Shown: one piece after another, positions 34,283 to 44,391 of the stretch | Layout of the letters: each line of letters starts with the position of its first letter | Position numbering within the stretch: position 1 is the stretch's first letter | Source: Gordonia bronchialis DSM 43247 | Lineage (GTDB): Bacteria > Actinomycetota > Actinomycetes > Mycobacteriales > Mycobacteriaceae | Length of the DNA: 64,000 bases | Direction of reading: 5' to 3' | Assembly (NCBI RefSeq): GCF_000024785.1 | Contig: NC_013441.1 | Coordinates: 4,898,001-4,962,000 of the forward strand | Notes under the pieces: model-generated | Seen by the model: the letters and a program-made list of their open reading frames with translations, nothing else | Database searches by the model: none | What the model was told of the DNA's origin: nothing | Made by a program: the position numbers and the translations under genes

Positions 34283-35617
34283 TCATCCCGCCTGGTCATC
34301 GGCGCCGGGTCGCAGGTAGGGCTGACGCGCGGTTTCCGGATCGCCGTAGGTGATGGCGCGTTCGCGTCGGCTGTCGGTGAGCAACGACGCCGACCACGTC
34401 AGCACCGTCCCCATCCGGTTGCGCACACCGGCCAGGAACGCGATGTGGATCGCTCCCCAGGCCAGCCATCCGACGTAGCCGGACAGACGCAACCGGCCGG
34501 CCTGCACCACGGCGTTCCGCCGCGCGATGTAGGCGGCACTGCCCAGATCGCGATAGTCGAATGGCGTCCGATCTCCTTGTCCGGCAACCAGTCCGGCAAT
34601 CACGGCACCCACATGACGACCACCCTGCATGGCCACCTCGGCGACGCCGGGCAGATCGTCGAGCGAACTCATGTCCCCGACGACCCACACGTTGTCGTGA
34701 CCGGCGACGGACAGGTCGGGCTGCACGGGGATGCGGCCACCGCGATCCTGCTCCTCGCCGAGCGCCGTGGCGAGGGCCCGCGCGAACGGCACCGCCTCCA
34801 CGCCGGTGGTCCACAGGGTCGTGCGAGCCGGATATCGCGTCACCTCGTGGGTGCTCTTGGTCGTGGTCTCCACATAGTCGGCTTCAACGGCCGTCACATG
34901 CACCCCCAGATGGGTCTCCACACCGAGACGGTCCAGGGTGCGCTGTGCGTCGGCCGAGAGTCGTGAGTCGAAGTCGGGCAACACCCGATCCCCGCCGTGC
35001 AGCAAGAGAACCCGGGCCCGCTCGGGGTCCACGGTGCGGAATTCCCGCTCGAGTGCGAGGGTGGCGAGTTCACGAATCTGTCCGGCGAGTTCCACTCCCG
35101 TGGGGCCGCCACCGGCGACGGCAAAGGTCAGCCACGAGCGTTGCTCGTCGGCATCGGAGGCCGATTCGGCCATCTCGAAGGCCGCGATGATCTTGCGGCG
35201 GATCGCCAGCGCGTCGTCGAGCGTCTTCATACCCGTTGCATGCGAGGCGATCTCATCGTTGCCGTGATACGACGTGCGCATCCCGGTGGCCACCACCAGA
35301 TGGTCGTAACGCAGGGTGAAGGTCGTTCCGTCGATGCGGGCGATCGTCACCGTCTGGGTGCCGGCATCCACCGCGGTCGCCTCCCCGAGAACCACGTCGG
35401 TGTTGCGTTGACGGCGCAGCAGGTGGCGCACCGGGCTGGAGATCGCCCCTTCGGACAGCAGACCGGTCGCGCACTGGTAGAGCAGCGGCTGGAACAGGTG
35501 GCTGGTCCCACGGTCCACCACCGTGACGTCCACCGGCGCCCGTTTGAGGCGCCGCACGCAGTGCAGTCCGCCGAAGCCCGCTCCGATCACCACGATGTGA
35601 GGTCTGCTGTTGCGCAT
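34283..35617 (-). CDS. NDH-2-like NAD(P)/FAD oxidoreductase, 444 aa
   Basis: This is a membrane-associated type-II NADH:quinone oxidoreductase or relative. The FAD motif VVIGAGFGGLHCVRRL is at the start and the NAD(P) motif FAVAGGGPTGVELAGQI in the middle. VWVVGDMSSLDDLPGVAEVAMQGGRHVG carries the C-terminal FAD contact. The C-terminal hydrophobic GYVGWLAWGAIHIAFLAGVRNR could hold the enzyme on the membrane, as in NDH-2. The start is ATG at 35617 or GTG at 35620. The transcript may be leaderless, since a TAAGAAT box lies directly upstream. It passes electrons from NAD(P)H to a quinone. Confidence 0.9.
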   Translation of the reverse strand: MRNSRPHIVVIGAGFGGLHCVRRLKRAPVDVTVVDRGTSHLFQPLLYQCATGLLSEGAISSPVRHLLRRQRNTDVVLGEATAVDAGTQTVTIARIDGTTFTLRYDHLVVATGMRTSYHGNDEIASHATGMKTLDDALAIRRKIIAAFEMAESASDADEQRSWLTFAVAGGGPTGVELAGQIRELATLALEREFRTVDPERARVLLLHGGDRVLPDFDSRLSADAQRTLDRLGVETHLGVHVTAVEADYVETTTKSTHEVTRYPARTTLWTTGVEAVPFARALATALGEEQDRGGRIPVQPDLSVAGHDNVWVVGDMSSLDDLPGVAEVAMQGGRHVGAVIAGLVAGQGDRTPFDYRDLGSAAYIARRNAVVQAGRLRLSGYVGWLAWGAIHIAFLAGVRNRMGTVLTWSASLLTDSRRERAITYGDPETARQPYLRPGADDQAG

Positions 35618-35679
35618 CACCCTATTCTTACAGTTCCGGCCCGCCGTCAGCCGTCGCCGAGCGGATCGCCGCTCGCGGT

Positions 35680-36315
35680 TCACCCGCGAGCGGCACCGTC
35701 TCCACCGGCCAGCACACCGTGCAGGACCAGTGCCGTCATCTGATCCACCCAGCCGTCGGCACGCACCGCGTCGGGATAGAGGAGCACACTGAGCATCGCC
35801 GAGCCGCCGAGTACCTCGACGAGACGGTCGGTGTCGACGTCGGCGCGCACGTCGCCGGTGTCCACCGCCCGTTGCAGCCGCCGCCCCACCGCGCCGAATG
35901 CCTCGGCGAATCTGCCGTGCACGCGGGTGGCGAGCGGCGGATCGGCACTCATCTCGGCGAGCAGCCCGGGCAGCGCGGCGTGGGCGACCGGGCTGGCGAA
36001 CAGATCGCGGGCGACGACGACCATCGCCCGGATGTCGGCGGCCACGTCGTCGGTGCTCTCCGGGAGTGCGGTGATCGTGGCGAACGCGGCTTCGTGCACG
36101 AGTTCAGCCTTACCCGACCACCGGCGGTACAACGCGGTCTTGGTGGTGCCGGCCCGCTCGGCGATCGCGGCCATCGTCACCCGGTTGTAGCCGATCTCGA
36201 CCAGCAGCTCCGACGCCGCCTCGAGGACCGCGGAGTCGATGCGCGGGTCCCGGGGCCGGCCGACTCCGGGGCCGGGATCCGCCGTGGACGCGAGGTCGTC
36301 GATTGTCTCTCCCAT
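35680..36315 (-). CDS. TetR-family regulator, 211 aa
   Basis: The HTH is AASELLVEIGYNRVTMAAIAERAGTTKTALYRRWSGKAELV. The C-terminal part resembles the TetR_C_11-type ligand domain (VARDLFASPVAHAALPGLLAEMS; VLGGSAMLSVLLYPDAV). The ATG at 36315 is separated by 69 bases from the ATG of the divergent phosphotransferase gene. The shared region contains paired repeats (36329-36366), so it most likely represses itself and the catabolic-looking genes to its right. Confidence 0.92.
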   Translation of the reverse strand: MGETIDDLASTADPGPGVGRPRDPRIDSAVLEAASELLVEIGYNRVTMAAIAERAGTTKTALYRRWSGKAELVHEAAFATITALPESTDDVAADIRAMVVVARDLFASPVAHAALPGLLAEMSADPPLATRVHGRFAEAFGAVGRRLQRAVDTGDVRADVDTDRLVEVLGGSAMLSVLLYPDAVRADGWVDQMTALVLHGVLAGGDGAARG

Positions 36316-36328
36316 AACGCAACCCAAC

Positions 36329-37530
<1,202 letters not shown>

Positions 37531-37531
37531 C

Positions 37532-38677
37532 ATGCCCGCGTCCGCACTCGGCCCGCTCGACGAGTTCCCCGTTCATCAACTGCCCCAACCGATTGCCTGG
37601 CCCGGCGACTCCGATCGCAACTTCTACGACCGCGCCTATCTCAACGCGCACGACCGCAGCGGCAACATCTTCCTCATCACCGGGATCGGGTACTACCCGA
37701 ATCTCGGCGTGAAGGACGCCTTCGTCCTCATCCGGCGACGCGGCGACGACGGTGGCGAGGGCACCCAGACCGCCGTGCACTGCAGTGACGCCATCGACTC
37801 CGATCGTCTGCATCAGCACGTCGGGAACTATCGGATCGAGGTCGACGACCCCCTCCGGTCGCTGCACGTCACGCTCGACGAAACCGAGGGCATCGCAGTC
37901 GATCTCACCTGGAACGGCCTGTTCGACCCGATCCTGGAGCAGCCTCACCTGATGCGCACGGGCGCCAAGGTGACGCTCAACGCCCAGCGTTTCGCGCAGG
38001 TCGGCACCTGGAGCGGATCGATCACCGTCGACGGCGAGCGGATCGACGTGGACCCCGGGCGCTGGATCGGGACCCGCGACCGCTCCTGGGGTATCCGCCC
38101 GGTCGGCGAACCCGAGCCGGCCGGGCGGCCGGCCGATCCGCCGTTCGAGGGCATGTGGTGGCTGTACATCCCGATGGCCTTCGACGACTTCCAGCTCGTG
38201 CTGATCGTGCAGGAGGACCCGTCGGGCTATCGCTCCCTCAACGACTGCGTGCGGGTGTGGGCCGACGGCCGGATCGAGCAGCTGGGCTGGCCGCGCATCG
38301 ACGTCCACTACGCGTCGGGCACGCGCATCCCCACCGGCGCCACCATCGACACCACCACGTCCGACGGTCGGCCGCTGCACCTCGACGTCGAATCTCGGCT
38401 CGCGGTGCCCATCCACGTCGGCGGCGGCTACGGTGGCGACCCGGACTGGACGCACGGCGTGTGGCGCGGCGAGAAGTTCACCGAGCGCCTCACCTACGAC
38501 ATGACCGATCCGGCGGTGACCGGCCGCAGCGCGTTCGGGGTGATCGATCACGTCGGACGGGCGGTGTGCCACGAGGCCGACGGCACCACCCGCGAGGGCT
38601 GGGGTCTCTTCGAACACGGCGCCCTCGGCCGCCATGATCCGTCCGGGTTTGCCGATTGGCTCTCGGTCGCACCGTGA
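37532..38677 (+). CDS. Conserved hypothetical protein, lipocalin/CrtC-AttH-like candidate, 381 aa
   Basis: The protein has no signal peptide. It is rich in beta-strand patterns with Trp/Tyr pairs: NIFLITGIGYYPNLGVKDAFV, RSLHVTLDETEGIAVDLTWNGLFDPI, GTWSGSITVDGERIDVDPGRWIGTRDRSWGIRP, and WWLYIPMAFDDFQLVLIVQEDP. RDRSWGIRP-type segments and the double beta-barrel look are reminiscent of the CrtC/AttH hydratase fold or of the DUF7064/7065 pair. I cannot assign a reaction. The gene is sandwiched between the kinase and the linalool-dehydratase-like gene, so it is probably part of the same pathway. Confidence 0.75.
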   Translation: MPASALGPLDEFPVHQLPQPIAWPGDSDRNFYDRAYLNAHDRSGNIFLITGIGYYPNLGVKDAFVLIRRRGDDGGEGTQTAVHCSDAIDSDRLHQHVGNYRIEVDDPLRSLHVTLDETEGIAVDLTWNGLFDPILEQPHLMRTGAKVTLNAQRFAQVGTWSGSITVDGERIDVDPGRWIGTRDRSWGIRPVGEPEPAGRPADPPFEGMWWLYIPMAFDDFQLVLIVQEDPSGYRSLNDCVRVWADGRIEQLGWPRIDVHYASGTRIPTGATIDTTTSDGRPLHLDVESRLAVPIHVGGGYGGDPDWTHGVWRGEKFTERLTYDMTDPAVTGRSAFGVIDHVGRAVCHEADGTTREGWGLFEHGALGRHDPSGFADWLSVAP

Positions 38678-38721
38678 TTCGGCTGGAGTGCCAGGAACAA
38701 CGCCGTAGATCCGCGTAAGCA

Positions 38722-40071
38722 GTGGCATCGCAGCGTTACCTGTTCGATCTGGCACTGCAGCCGGTTGATGACTTCACCGGTTTCACCAGGCTCGAGCAGA
38801 TCGGCGGCAGCGCACTGCGCTACCAGCTGAGTTACGCCTGCTACGCGCTGTCGCTGGCGCAGTACACGCGTACCCCCGCCTTCGGCGGCTACCTCGCCGA
38901 GGCGCAGGCCAACCTCATCCGCAAGATGTGCGACAAGCGGGTGTGGGGCTACTGGGCCACCGAGCGGCTCGCCGGCTACCTGCGCTGGAATCCCGATCCG
39001 ATGGTGTTCGCCAACGTCATGTACACCGGGTTCTTCGCCGCGATGCTCGCCATGTACGAGACGATGAACGACGACCGCGGCTTCGACGACGACGGCTCCC
39101 TGCCCCTGGTGTGGAGCCGTCGGCAGACCTACGACTACGGATTCACCCGCATCGCACAGGCCATCGAGACCAACATGCGGGCGAGTTCGCAGACGATGTA
39201 TCCGTGTGAGCCGCACCTGATCTACCCGATGTGCAACACCATCGCGCTGGCCGGGCTGACAGGTTACGACCGTCTGCATCAGACCGATCTCACCGACGAC
39301 CTACTCGACAAGACCCGCGATTCCCTCAACCACAACGGCTACCGACTCCGCAACGGGCGCTTCCTGTTCGGCCGCGGACCGCTGGGCCTCATGATGCCAC
39401 CCATGCTCGCCAACGACGCCGTGATGACATACTGGCTCAACGGCATCATGCCCGACATGGCCGCCGAAACCTGGGAATCCCTGCGCACCAACCGTCTCCG
39501 GATCCGCAACGGCGACGTGGCATTGCGCACCGGCCCGATCGACCATCTGGATGTCGGTTCCTACCACCTCGGCGTCGCCTGGGCCTGGGTCAACGTCTTG
39601 TGCGCGGCCAAGGAGATGGGCGACGACGAAGTGGCGCAGGGTGTTTCCGCACACATCCGCTCCGAAACCGGTTTCGAGCGGTCCCCGGAGGGAGCACACC
39701 GGCTGGCCGGTGTCTCGACCTGGGTCAACTGCGCCTACGCCTTCTCGCAGTTCGTCGGCCGCGACAGCCTGCAGGGCCTGATCACCGGCCGGGTGCCCGA
39801 GGCCTGGCGCACCGGCCCGACACTCGACGAGGCCGCCTACCCCGACGTGCTGGTGGCCAAGGCCCTCAGCGACAGCACCGGCCTCGAGTTGGTCCTCCGC
39901 CCCGGCGCCGGCGCGGTCCGTACGCCGTTGCGGCTCGGGCGTTTACGCCCCCGTGCCAGCTATCGGGTCGACGGTGGTGTCGAGTCAGAGATCATCGCCC
40001 ACGACGCCGGTTCGGCCATCGTCACCGTCGAATTGGCCGACCGGCACGAGGTGCGGGTCACGGCCGCTTGA
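38722..40071 (+). CDS. Linalool dehydratase/isomerase-like protein, 449 aa
   Basis: The middle of the protein resembles the (alpha,alpha)6-barrel linalool dehydratase/isomerase (LDI): LRYQLSYACYALSLAQYTRTPAF, DKRVWGYWATERL, FANVMYTGFFAAMLAMYETMNDD and YPCEPHLIYPMCNT. The two active-site Cys of LDI, nine residues apart in that enzyme, are matched by Cys162 and Cys171. The LDI histidine in MYSGH is Phe104 here (MYTGF), so the chemistry may differ. It has no obvious signal peptide; LDI is exported in its host. The start is GTG at 38722. The C-terminal 60 residues look like a small beta domain. TetR at 36315 probably controls the operon. Confidence 0.7.
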   Translation: MASQRYLFDLALQPVDDFTGFTRLEQIGGSALRYQLSYACYALSLAQYTRTPAFGGYLAEAQANLIRKMCDKRVWGYWATERLAGYLRWNPDPMVFANVMYTGFFAAMLAMYETMNDDRGFDDDGSLPLVWSRRQTYDYGFTRIAQAIETNMRASSQTMYPCEPHLIYPMCNTIALAGLTGYDRLHQTDLTDDLLDKTRDSLNHNGYRLRNGRFLFGRGPLGLMMPPMLANDAVMTYWLNGIMPDMAAETWESLRTNRLRIRNGDVALRTGPIDHLDVGSYHLGVAWAWVNVLCAAKEMGDDEVAQGVSAHIRSETGFERSPEGAHRLAGVSTWVNCAYAFSQFVGRDSLQGLITGRVPEAWRTGPTLDEAAYPDVLVAKALSDSTGLELVLRPGAGAVRTPLRLGRLRPRASYRVDGGVESEIIAHDAGSAIVTVELADRHEVRVTAA

Positions 40072-40085
40072 ATCGCCGAGTCCCT

Positions 40086-40207
40086 TCCCTCCTGGTTCGG
40101 CCGTCCCCTTTTCTGTTGCTTGAGCCGTCCCTGCCGGTCACGCCCGACCCCTTCCTGCTGGTTGAGCCGGCACGGCGAGCGCCAGCGAGTCGAGCCGTGT
40201 CGAAACC
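40086..40207 (+). repeat. GTTGAGCC-type repeat cluster after the LDI-like gene
   Basis: Three diverging units begin near 40086, 40111 and 40154 (CTGGTTCGGCCGTCC, CTGTTGCTTGAGCCG, CTGCTGGTTGAGCCGG); the last runs into a GTGTCGAAACC end at 40207. The cluster begins 15 bases after the upstream stop and points in the direction of transcription. I see no gene in the 200 bases around it. Confidence 0.75.
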
Positions 40208-40271
40208 ATCGGTGAGAGAACACCATTCGCAATATCAAGAGACCCGATGAGGTCGTCATGCGGTCTCGGAC

Positions 40272-41369
40272 TCAGCCCGACGCCCCCAGCCGGTCGTCGG
40301 CGCTGAATCCCTCGACCACCGACCCGGCGACCACCGATTGCGCGAGTGCTTCGCCCAGCACCGGCGCGTGTTTGAACAGGTTGTGCCCGGCCACCACGTA
40401 GGTGGAACCGGTCGAGAAGATGGCGACCCCGTCGTCGCCCCACGGCAGTGTGGTGACCCAGCAGTGCACGATGTCGCGGGGCGTCGGGTCCAGACCGGGC
40501 AGCGCGACCGACACGTATTGTACTGCCCGATCGGCGAGTTCACCGAGCGTCGCCGCATCACGGATGGTCCCATCCGGTTGCGCCGGCACCGAATCAGACA
40601 GTCCCAGGCCGTATCCCGTCCGGTCCGGATAGGCCGCGGCGTAGATGCCGCTGAACCCGAAATGATCGCTGCCGTCCTGCAGAGTCGGCATCGTCTCCTG
40701 TGGCGTGCGGGCGGCGAAGGACACCCGCACGTGCGCGCCCAGTTCGATCGGCAGATCCAGTCCCAGTCCGCTCGCCAGCGCAGCGGTGCCGCGGCCAGCC
40801 GCAACAACCAACGCGCCGTGCTCGTAGACACCGGTGGGACAACGTATTTGGACGCAGCCTCCGAGGTCACGCACCGCGATGACCTGTTCGCCGACGATGT
40901 AATCGGCGTACCGCGCCGACATCGCCTCGATCGCGGCGCGGGTGCGGATCGATCCGGCGGTGGCGTCGAAGACGGCGTCGCCCCGGTAGTCGGCGAGGAC
41001 GGGCGCAAGCCGGGCGAGTTCGGCCGAGTCCACTGCGCGCGCGTCGACCTCCGGGTGTGCGGACAGATGCTCCAGCCGTCGGATCGCCGATGGTCCGAGG
41101 GCGAGACCACCGTCGCGCGAGAGCAATTCGGTTCCGAACTCGTCCTCCCACTGCAACCATCTGACCCTGGCCCGCACCGCGAGGTCGACCATTCGGGGGT
41201 CGTCGTGCGCATGCCGGAAGATCCGGGACTGACCGGCCGACTGCCCGAAACCGGGCACACCGGTCTCGAACACCGTCACCGAGAGCCCTCGGACGGACAA
41301 CTCGTGGGCGGCCGCGAGACCGACGATCCCGGCGCCGATGACCGCCACATCCGAATTACGTTTCATCAC
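40272..41369 (-). CDS. SolA/MSOX-like FAD-dependent amine oxidase, 365 aa
   Basis: This is a DAO-fold flavoprotein of the N-methyl-tryptophan/sarcosine oxidase type. The FAD-binding VAVIGAGIVGLAAAHEL is at the N-terminus; SAGQSRIFRHAHDDPRMVDLAVRARVRW is a typical MSOX/SolA segment; a CWVTTLPWGDDGV segment contains the Cys that often binds FAD covalently; and VVAGHNLFKHAPVLGEALA is the C-terminal FAD motif. Members oxidise N-methyl amino acids to formaldehyde and the amine, with hydrogen peroxide. The substrate is not settled. It is divergent from the DJ-1-like gene, with a stem-loop between them. Confidence 0.88.
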   Translation of the reverse strand: MMKRNSDVAVIGAGIVGLAAAHELSVRGLSVTVFETGVPGFGQSAGQSRIFRHAHDDPRMVDLAVRARVRWLQWEDEFGTELLSRDGGLALGPSAIRRLEHLSAHPEVDARAVDSAELARLAPVLADYRGDAVFDATAGSIRTRAAIEAMSARYADYIVGEQVIAVRDLGGCVQIRCPTGVYEHGALVVAAGRGTAALASGLGLDLPIELGAHVRVSFAARTPQETMPTLQDGSDHFGFSGIYAAAYPDRTGYGLGLSDSVPAQPDGTIRDAATLGELADRAVQYVSVALPGLDPTPRDIVHCWVTTLPWGDDGVAIFSTGSTYVVAGHNLFKHAPVLGEALAQSVVAGSVVEGFSADDRLGASG

Positions 41370-41407
41370 TCCACGCTACGAGAACGGCGGTGGACACGAT
41401 CTCATTT

Positions 41408-41440
41408 CGGCGTACCGTGGGAGTTGTGCCCGGTACGCCG
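41408..41440. promoter_or_regulatory. Perfect 10-bp inverted repeat between divergent oxidase and DJ-1 genes
   Basis: CGGCGTACCG (41408-41417) and CGGTACGCCG (41431-41440) flank a 13-base spacer. The site is upstream of both the oxidase (start 41369) and the DJ-1-like gene (start 41540), so it is better placed as an operator than as a terminator. Confidence 0.5.
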
Positions 41441-41539
41441 AGGTGAAGTCATCCCTCGCCGCACGGGCCCGCGATCAAGCCACGGTCGCCCGATTCATCG
41501 CATGCGCCAGCGCGCATCGCAGACGAAGGGAAGTCAGAC

Positions 41540-42109
41540 ATGGCTGAAGAACTGAAGAACACCACCGTCGCCTTCCTGGTCGCGCCGGAGGGCATCGAGC
41601 AGGTCGAACTCACCGAGCCGTGGAAGTCGGTCGAGGCAACCGGCGGCACACCGCGCCTGGTCTCCACCGATTCCGGAACCGTGCAGGCCTTCAATCACCT
41701 CGACAAGGCCGACACCTTCCCGGTGGATGTCACCACCGACGACGCCAAGGTCGACGACTTCGACGCGCTCGTCCTGCCCGGCGGCGTCGCCAACCCGGAT
41801 TACCTGCGCACCGTCGACTCCGCCGTCGCGCTGATCAAGGCCTTCTTCGATGCCGGGAAGCCGGTCGCGGTCATCTGTCACGGGCCGTGGTCGCTGGTGG
41901 AGGCCGACGTCCTGCGCGGCCGCACGATCACCTCCTGGCCGAGCGTGCGCACCGACATCGTCAACGCCGGCGGCAACTGGGTCGACGAGGAGGTCGTGGT
42001 CTGCCGCGAAGGCCCCAACACGCTCATCTCGAGTCGTAACCCCGACGACCTGCCGGCGTTCAACGCCACCCTGGTCACCGAGTTCGCGAAGCAGAACGCA
42101 GCGCACTGA
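41540..42109 (+). CDS. DJ-1/PfpI family protein, 189 aa
   Basis: The fold motifs are TVAFLVAPEGIEQVELTEPW at the start, LVLPGGVANPDYLR, and the nucleophile elbow AVICHGPWSLV with Cys113 and His114. RGRTITSWPSVRTDIVNAGGNWVDEEVV is typical of the YhbO/PfpI subgroup, which has been associated with stress resistance and deglycase or protease activity (debated). The length is normal. The ATG follows AAGGGAAG. It stands as a single gene, with a strong hairpin after it. Confidence 0.93.
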   Translation: MAEELKNTTVAFLVAPEGIEQVELTEPWKSVEATGGTPRLVSTDSGTVQAFNHLDKADTFPVDVTTDDAKVDDFDALVLPGGVANPDYLRTVDSAVALIKAFFDAGKPVAVICHGPWSLVEADVLRGRTITSWPSVRTDIVNAGGNWVDEEVVVCREGPNTLISSRNPDDLPAFNATLVTEFAKQNAAH

Positions 42110-42151
42110 CCTGCCCGCGGCGGGCACTTCTCGCCCAGTTCGTCGCCCGCA

Positions 42152-42194
42152 CGGACCGCGCGGACCGCGCGGGCATCGTCGACCGCGCGGTCCG
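42152..42194. terminator. Bidirectional hairpin terminator between convergent genes
   Basis: CGGACCGCGCGG (42152-42163) pairs fully with CCGCGCGGTCCG (42183-42194). A second copy of the left arm overlaps at 42161-42172. No T-run is present, which is common for actinobacterial terminators. It lies between the stops of the DJ-1-like gene (42109) and the OPT transporter (42219). Confidence 0.7.
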
Positions 42195-42218
42195 AATGTG
42201 GCCATCCCACAGGCTGAT

Positions 42219-44222
42219 TCAGCTCTTCGTCAGGTCCGGCGATCCGCTGTGGGTGGCGACCTTTCGGGTCCAGTTGTAGAGCCAGGCGATCGCCGCGACG
42301 AACACGATCACGCCGAGCGCCTGCGCCCACTTCTCGAAGCCGTCACCCACGACGGCGAGCACCGAGTCGTCACCGGTGGCGGCCACGATGCCGGCGAACA
42401 CCACTCCGAAGAGCGCCTCGCCGACGATGAGACCGGTGGCCACCAGGGTGCCCATCCGCTTCTTGTGTTCCACATTGCCGCCGCTGTGTTCGGCCCAGCG
42501 GTTGTAGAAGTGACCGAGGAAGGCGCCGATGGGGATCACCAAGGTCACCGACATCGGCAGATACATGCCCATTCCGACGGCCAGCGGCGGCAGCCGAAAG
42601 CGTGTGATCCGGCCCATGGATTCGTCGATGACGATCACTACGACGCCGATCAGTGCACCGAGTCCGATGAGCCACCAGTTGAGGTCGTCGCCGAGCACAC
42701 CCTTCGCGAGGGTGGACAGCAGACTCGCCTGCGGTGCCGCCAGGGAGTCCGCGGTGGCGCCCGGTGCGCCTTTGAAACCGAACGCCTCATACATCAGCCC
42801 GAGGATCGGCGGGATCACGATCGACCCGAAGAACACGCCGATGATCAAGGCCACCTGCTGTTTCCACGGTGTGGCACCGACCAGCTGACCGGTCTTGAGG
42901 TCTTGCAGGTTGTCGTTGGAGATGGTCGCCACGCCGAACACGATGGCGGCGGTGAACAGGGTGTAGGCCACGAGTGCGGACGTCTGATCGGCGTCGGCAC
43001 CGCTGTAGGTCAACTTGATGAGAATCGCGGCGATGAGCACCACCAGGATGCCGACACCCGAGATCGGACTGTTGGACGAGCCGATCAGACCGGCCATGTA
43101 ACCGCAGACCGCGGCAACCGCGAGACCGATGACGAAGATGAACACCACGCTGACGGCGATGATGCCGCCGGCGCTGCCGCCGAGCACGGTGCCGTGCACG
43201 AAGTCCCACAACATGAAACCGATCGGGATCAGCAGGACGAGGATCGTGGTGCCCACGATGTTCATCGGCAGATCGCGCTCGGTGACGTCGACACTCACCC
43301 CTTCTCGACGCGACTTCGTCGACGCCAGAGCGGATTTGATGCCACGGATGATGGGCACGATGATCTTGGCCAGCGCCCACAGCGCGGCGATGGCGATGGC
43401 GCCGGCACCGACCAGGCGGACATCGCCGCCGAAGAAGGAGTCGACCGAGTCGTAGAAGGAGTCTGCGGGTTCGAGTTTGCCCTGGCTGAGAACCGGCAGC
43501 AGAACCCCGAAGGAGATAAGGAGACCGACGAGCATCGCCACGCCCACCGACACACCGACGAGGTGACCGATACCGATCAGCGACATCAGCAGACCCGCAT
43601 TGAAAAGCGTTCCGCCGGTGCCGATCTTGATCGCACCGGACACGCTGTCGCTGACCACCTTGAGTTTGGTCAGCAGCGAGAACACCGCCGACATGATGGA
43701 CCCGGCGATGATCACGTGCAGGCCCGCACGATTCTCGCGGGCTCCGCCACTCGAATCGCCGACCTTCAGAACCTCAGCCGCCGCAACACCTTCCGGATAC
43801 GGGAGGTCGGAGCCGGTGACCAGCGCACGGCGCAGCGGAATCGAGTACATGACGCCAAGGACGCCGCCGATCGCGCACACCGCCACGGTCACCCAGTAGG
43901 GAAAGCCGCTCCACCACCCCACCATGACCAGGCCGGGCAGGATGAACACGATCGCTGACAAGGTACCCGCCGCCGACGCGATGGTCTGCACGATGTTGTT
44001 CTCCACCACCGAGTGGTCGGCGAAGTAGCGCAGGATCGCCATCGAGATGACGGCGGCGGGGATCGCGGTGGCAAAGGTGAGGCCGACCCGCAGGCCGAGG
44101 TAGACGTTGGCGGCGGTGAACACCAGGGTGATGAGGCCACCGAGGACCACGCCCCGCAGGGTGAGTTCCCGAATGCTCTTCTGGCCGGACGATTCGATCG
44201 GGGTCATGCCTGATGTGGACAT
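42219..44222 (-). CDS. OPT-family oligopeptide transporter, 667 aa
   Basis: This is a large multi-pass membrane protein with about 14-16 hydrophobic helices. Family segments include LRGVVLGGLITLVFTAANVYLGLRVGLTFATAIPAAVISM, MVGWWSGFPYWVTV, DLPYPEGVAAAEVLK and NDNLQDLKTGQLVGATPWKQQVALIIGV, all typical of the bacterial OPT/YSL branch. SNSPISGVGIL is also conserved. The likely substrates are oligopeptides or metal chelates. It converges on the DJ-1-like gene through the hairpin. No operon partner is seen; the gene upstream runs away from it or ends before it. Confidence 0.94.
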   Translation of the reverse strand: MSTSGMTPIESSGQKSIRELTLRGVVLGGLITLVFTAANVYLGLRVGLTFATAIPAAVISMAILRYFADHSVVENNIVQTIASAAGTLSAIVFILPGLVMVGWWSGFPYWVTVAVCAIGGVLGVMYSIPLRRALVTGSDLPYPEGVAAAEVLKVGDSSGGARENRAGLHVIIAGSIMSAVFSLLTKLKVVSDSVSGAIKIGTGGTLFNAGLLMSLIGIGHLVGVSVGVAMLVGLLISFGVLLPVLSQGKLEPADSFYDSVDSFFGGDVRLVGAGAIAIAALWALAKIIVPIIRGIKSALASTKSRREGVSVDVTERDLPMNIVGTTILVLLIPIGFMLWDFVHGTVLGGSAGGIIAVSVVFIFVIGLAVAAVCGYMAGLIGSSNSPISGVGILVVLIAAILIKLTYSGADADQTSALVAYTLFTAAIVFGVATISNDNLQDLKTGQLVGATPWKQQVALIIGVFFGSIVIPPILGLMYEAFGFKGAPGATADSLAAPQASLLSTLAKGVLGDDLNWWLIGLGALIGVVVIVIDESMGRITRFRLPPLAVGMGMYLPMSVTLVIPIGAFLGHFYNRWAEHSGGNVEHKKRMGTLVATGLIVGEALFGVVFAGIVAATGDDSVLAVVGDGFEKWAQALGVIVFVAAIAWLYNWTRKVATHSGSPDLTKS

Positions 44223-44391
44223 CTCCTGGTCCCCTCACTGCGAGCCGCGCACGACGGACCGCGATCAGCCGGCACGCCCCGGCGTGTCCGGCACCTTTCG
44301 GGTTACCGCACAACTGTAGAACCGAGGTCCCGGGTTCGGGCGTTGTTACACGCGCATGCTCAGTGGTCCCCACCGGAAGATCCGACGCGGG

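Noticed and set aside
41850..43958. 702-residue plus-strand open frame opposite the OPT transporter
   Set aside because: The OPT gene on the other strand has unmistakable membrane-protein motifs; this frame is a GC-skew shadow rich in His, Asp and Arg.
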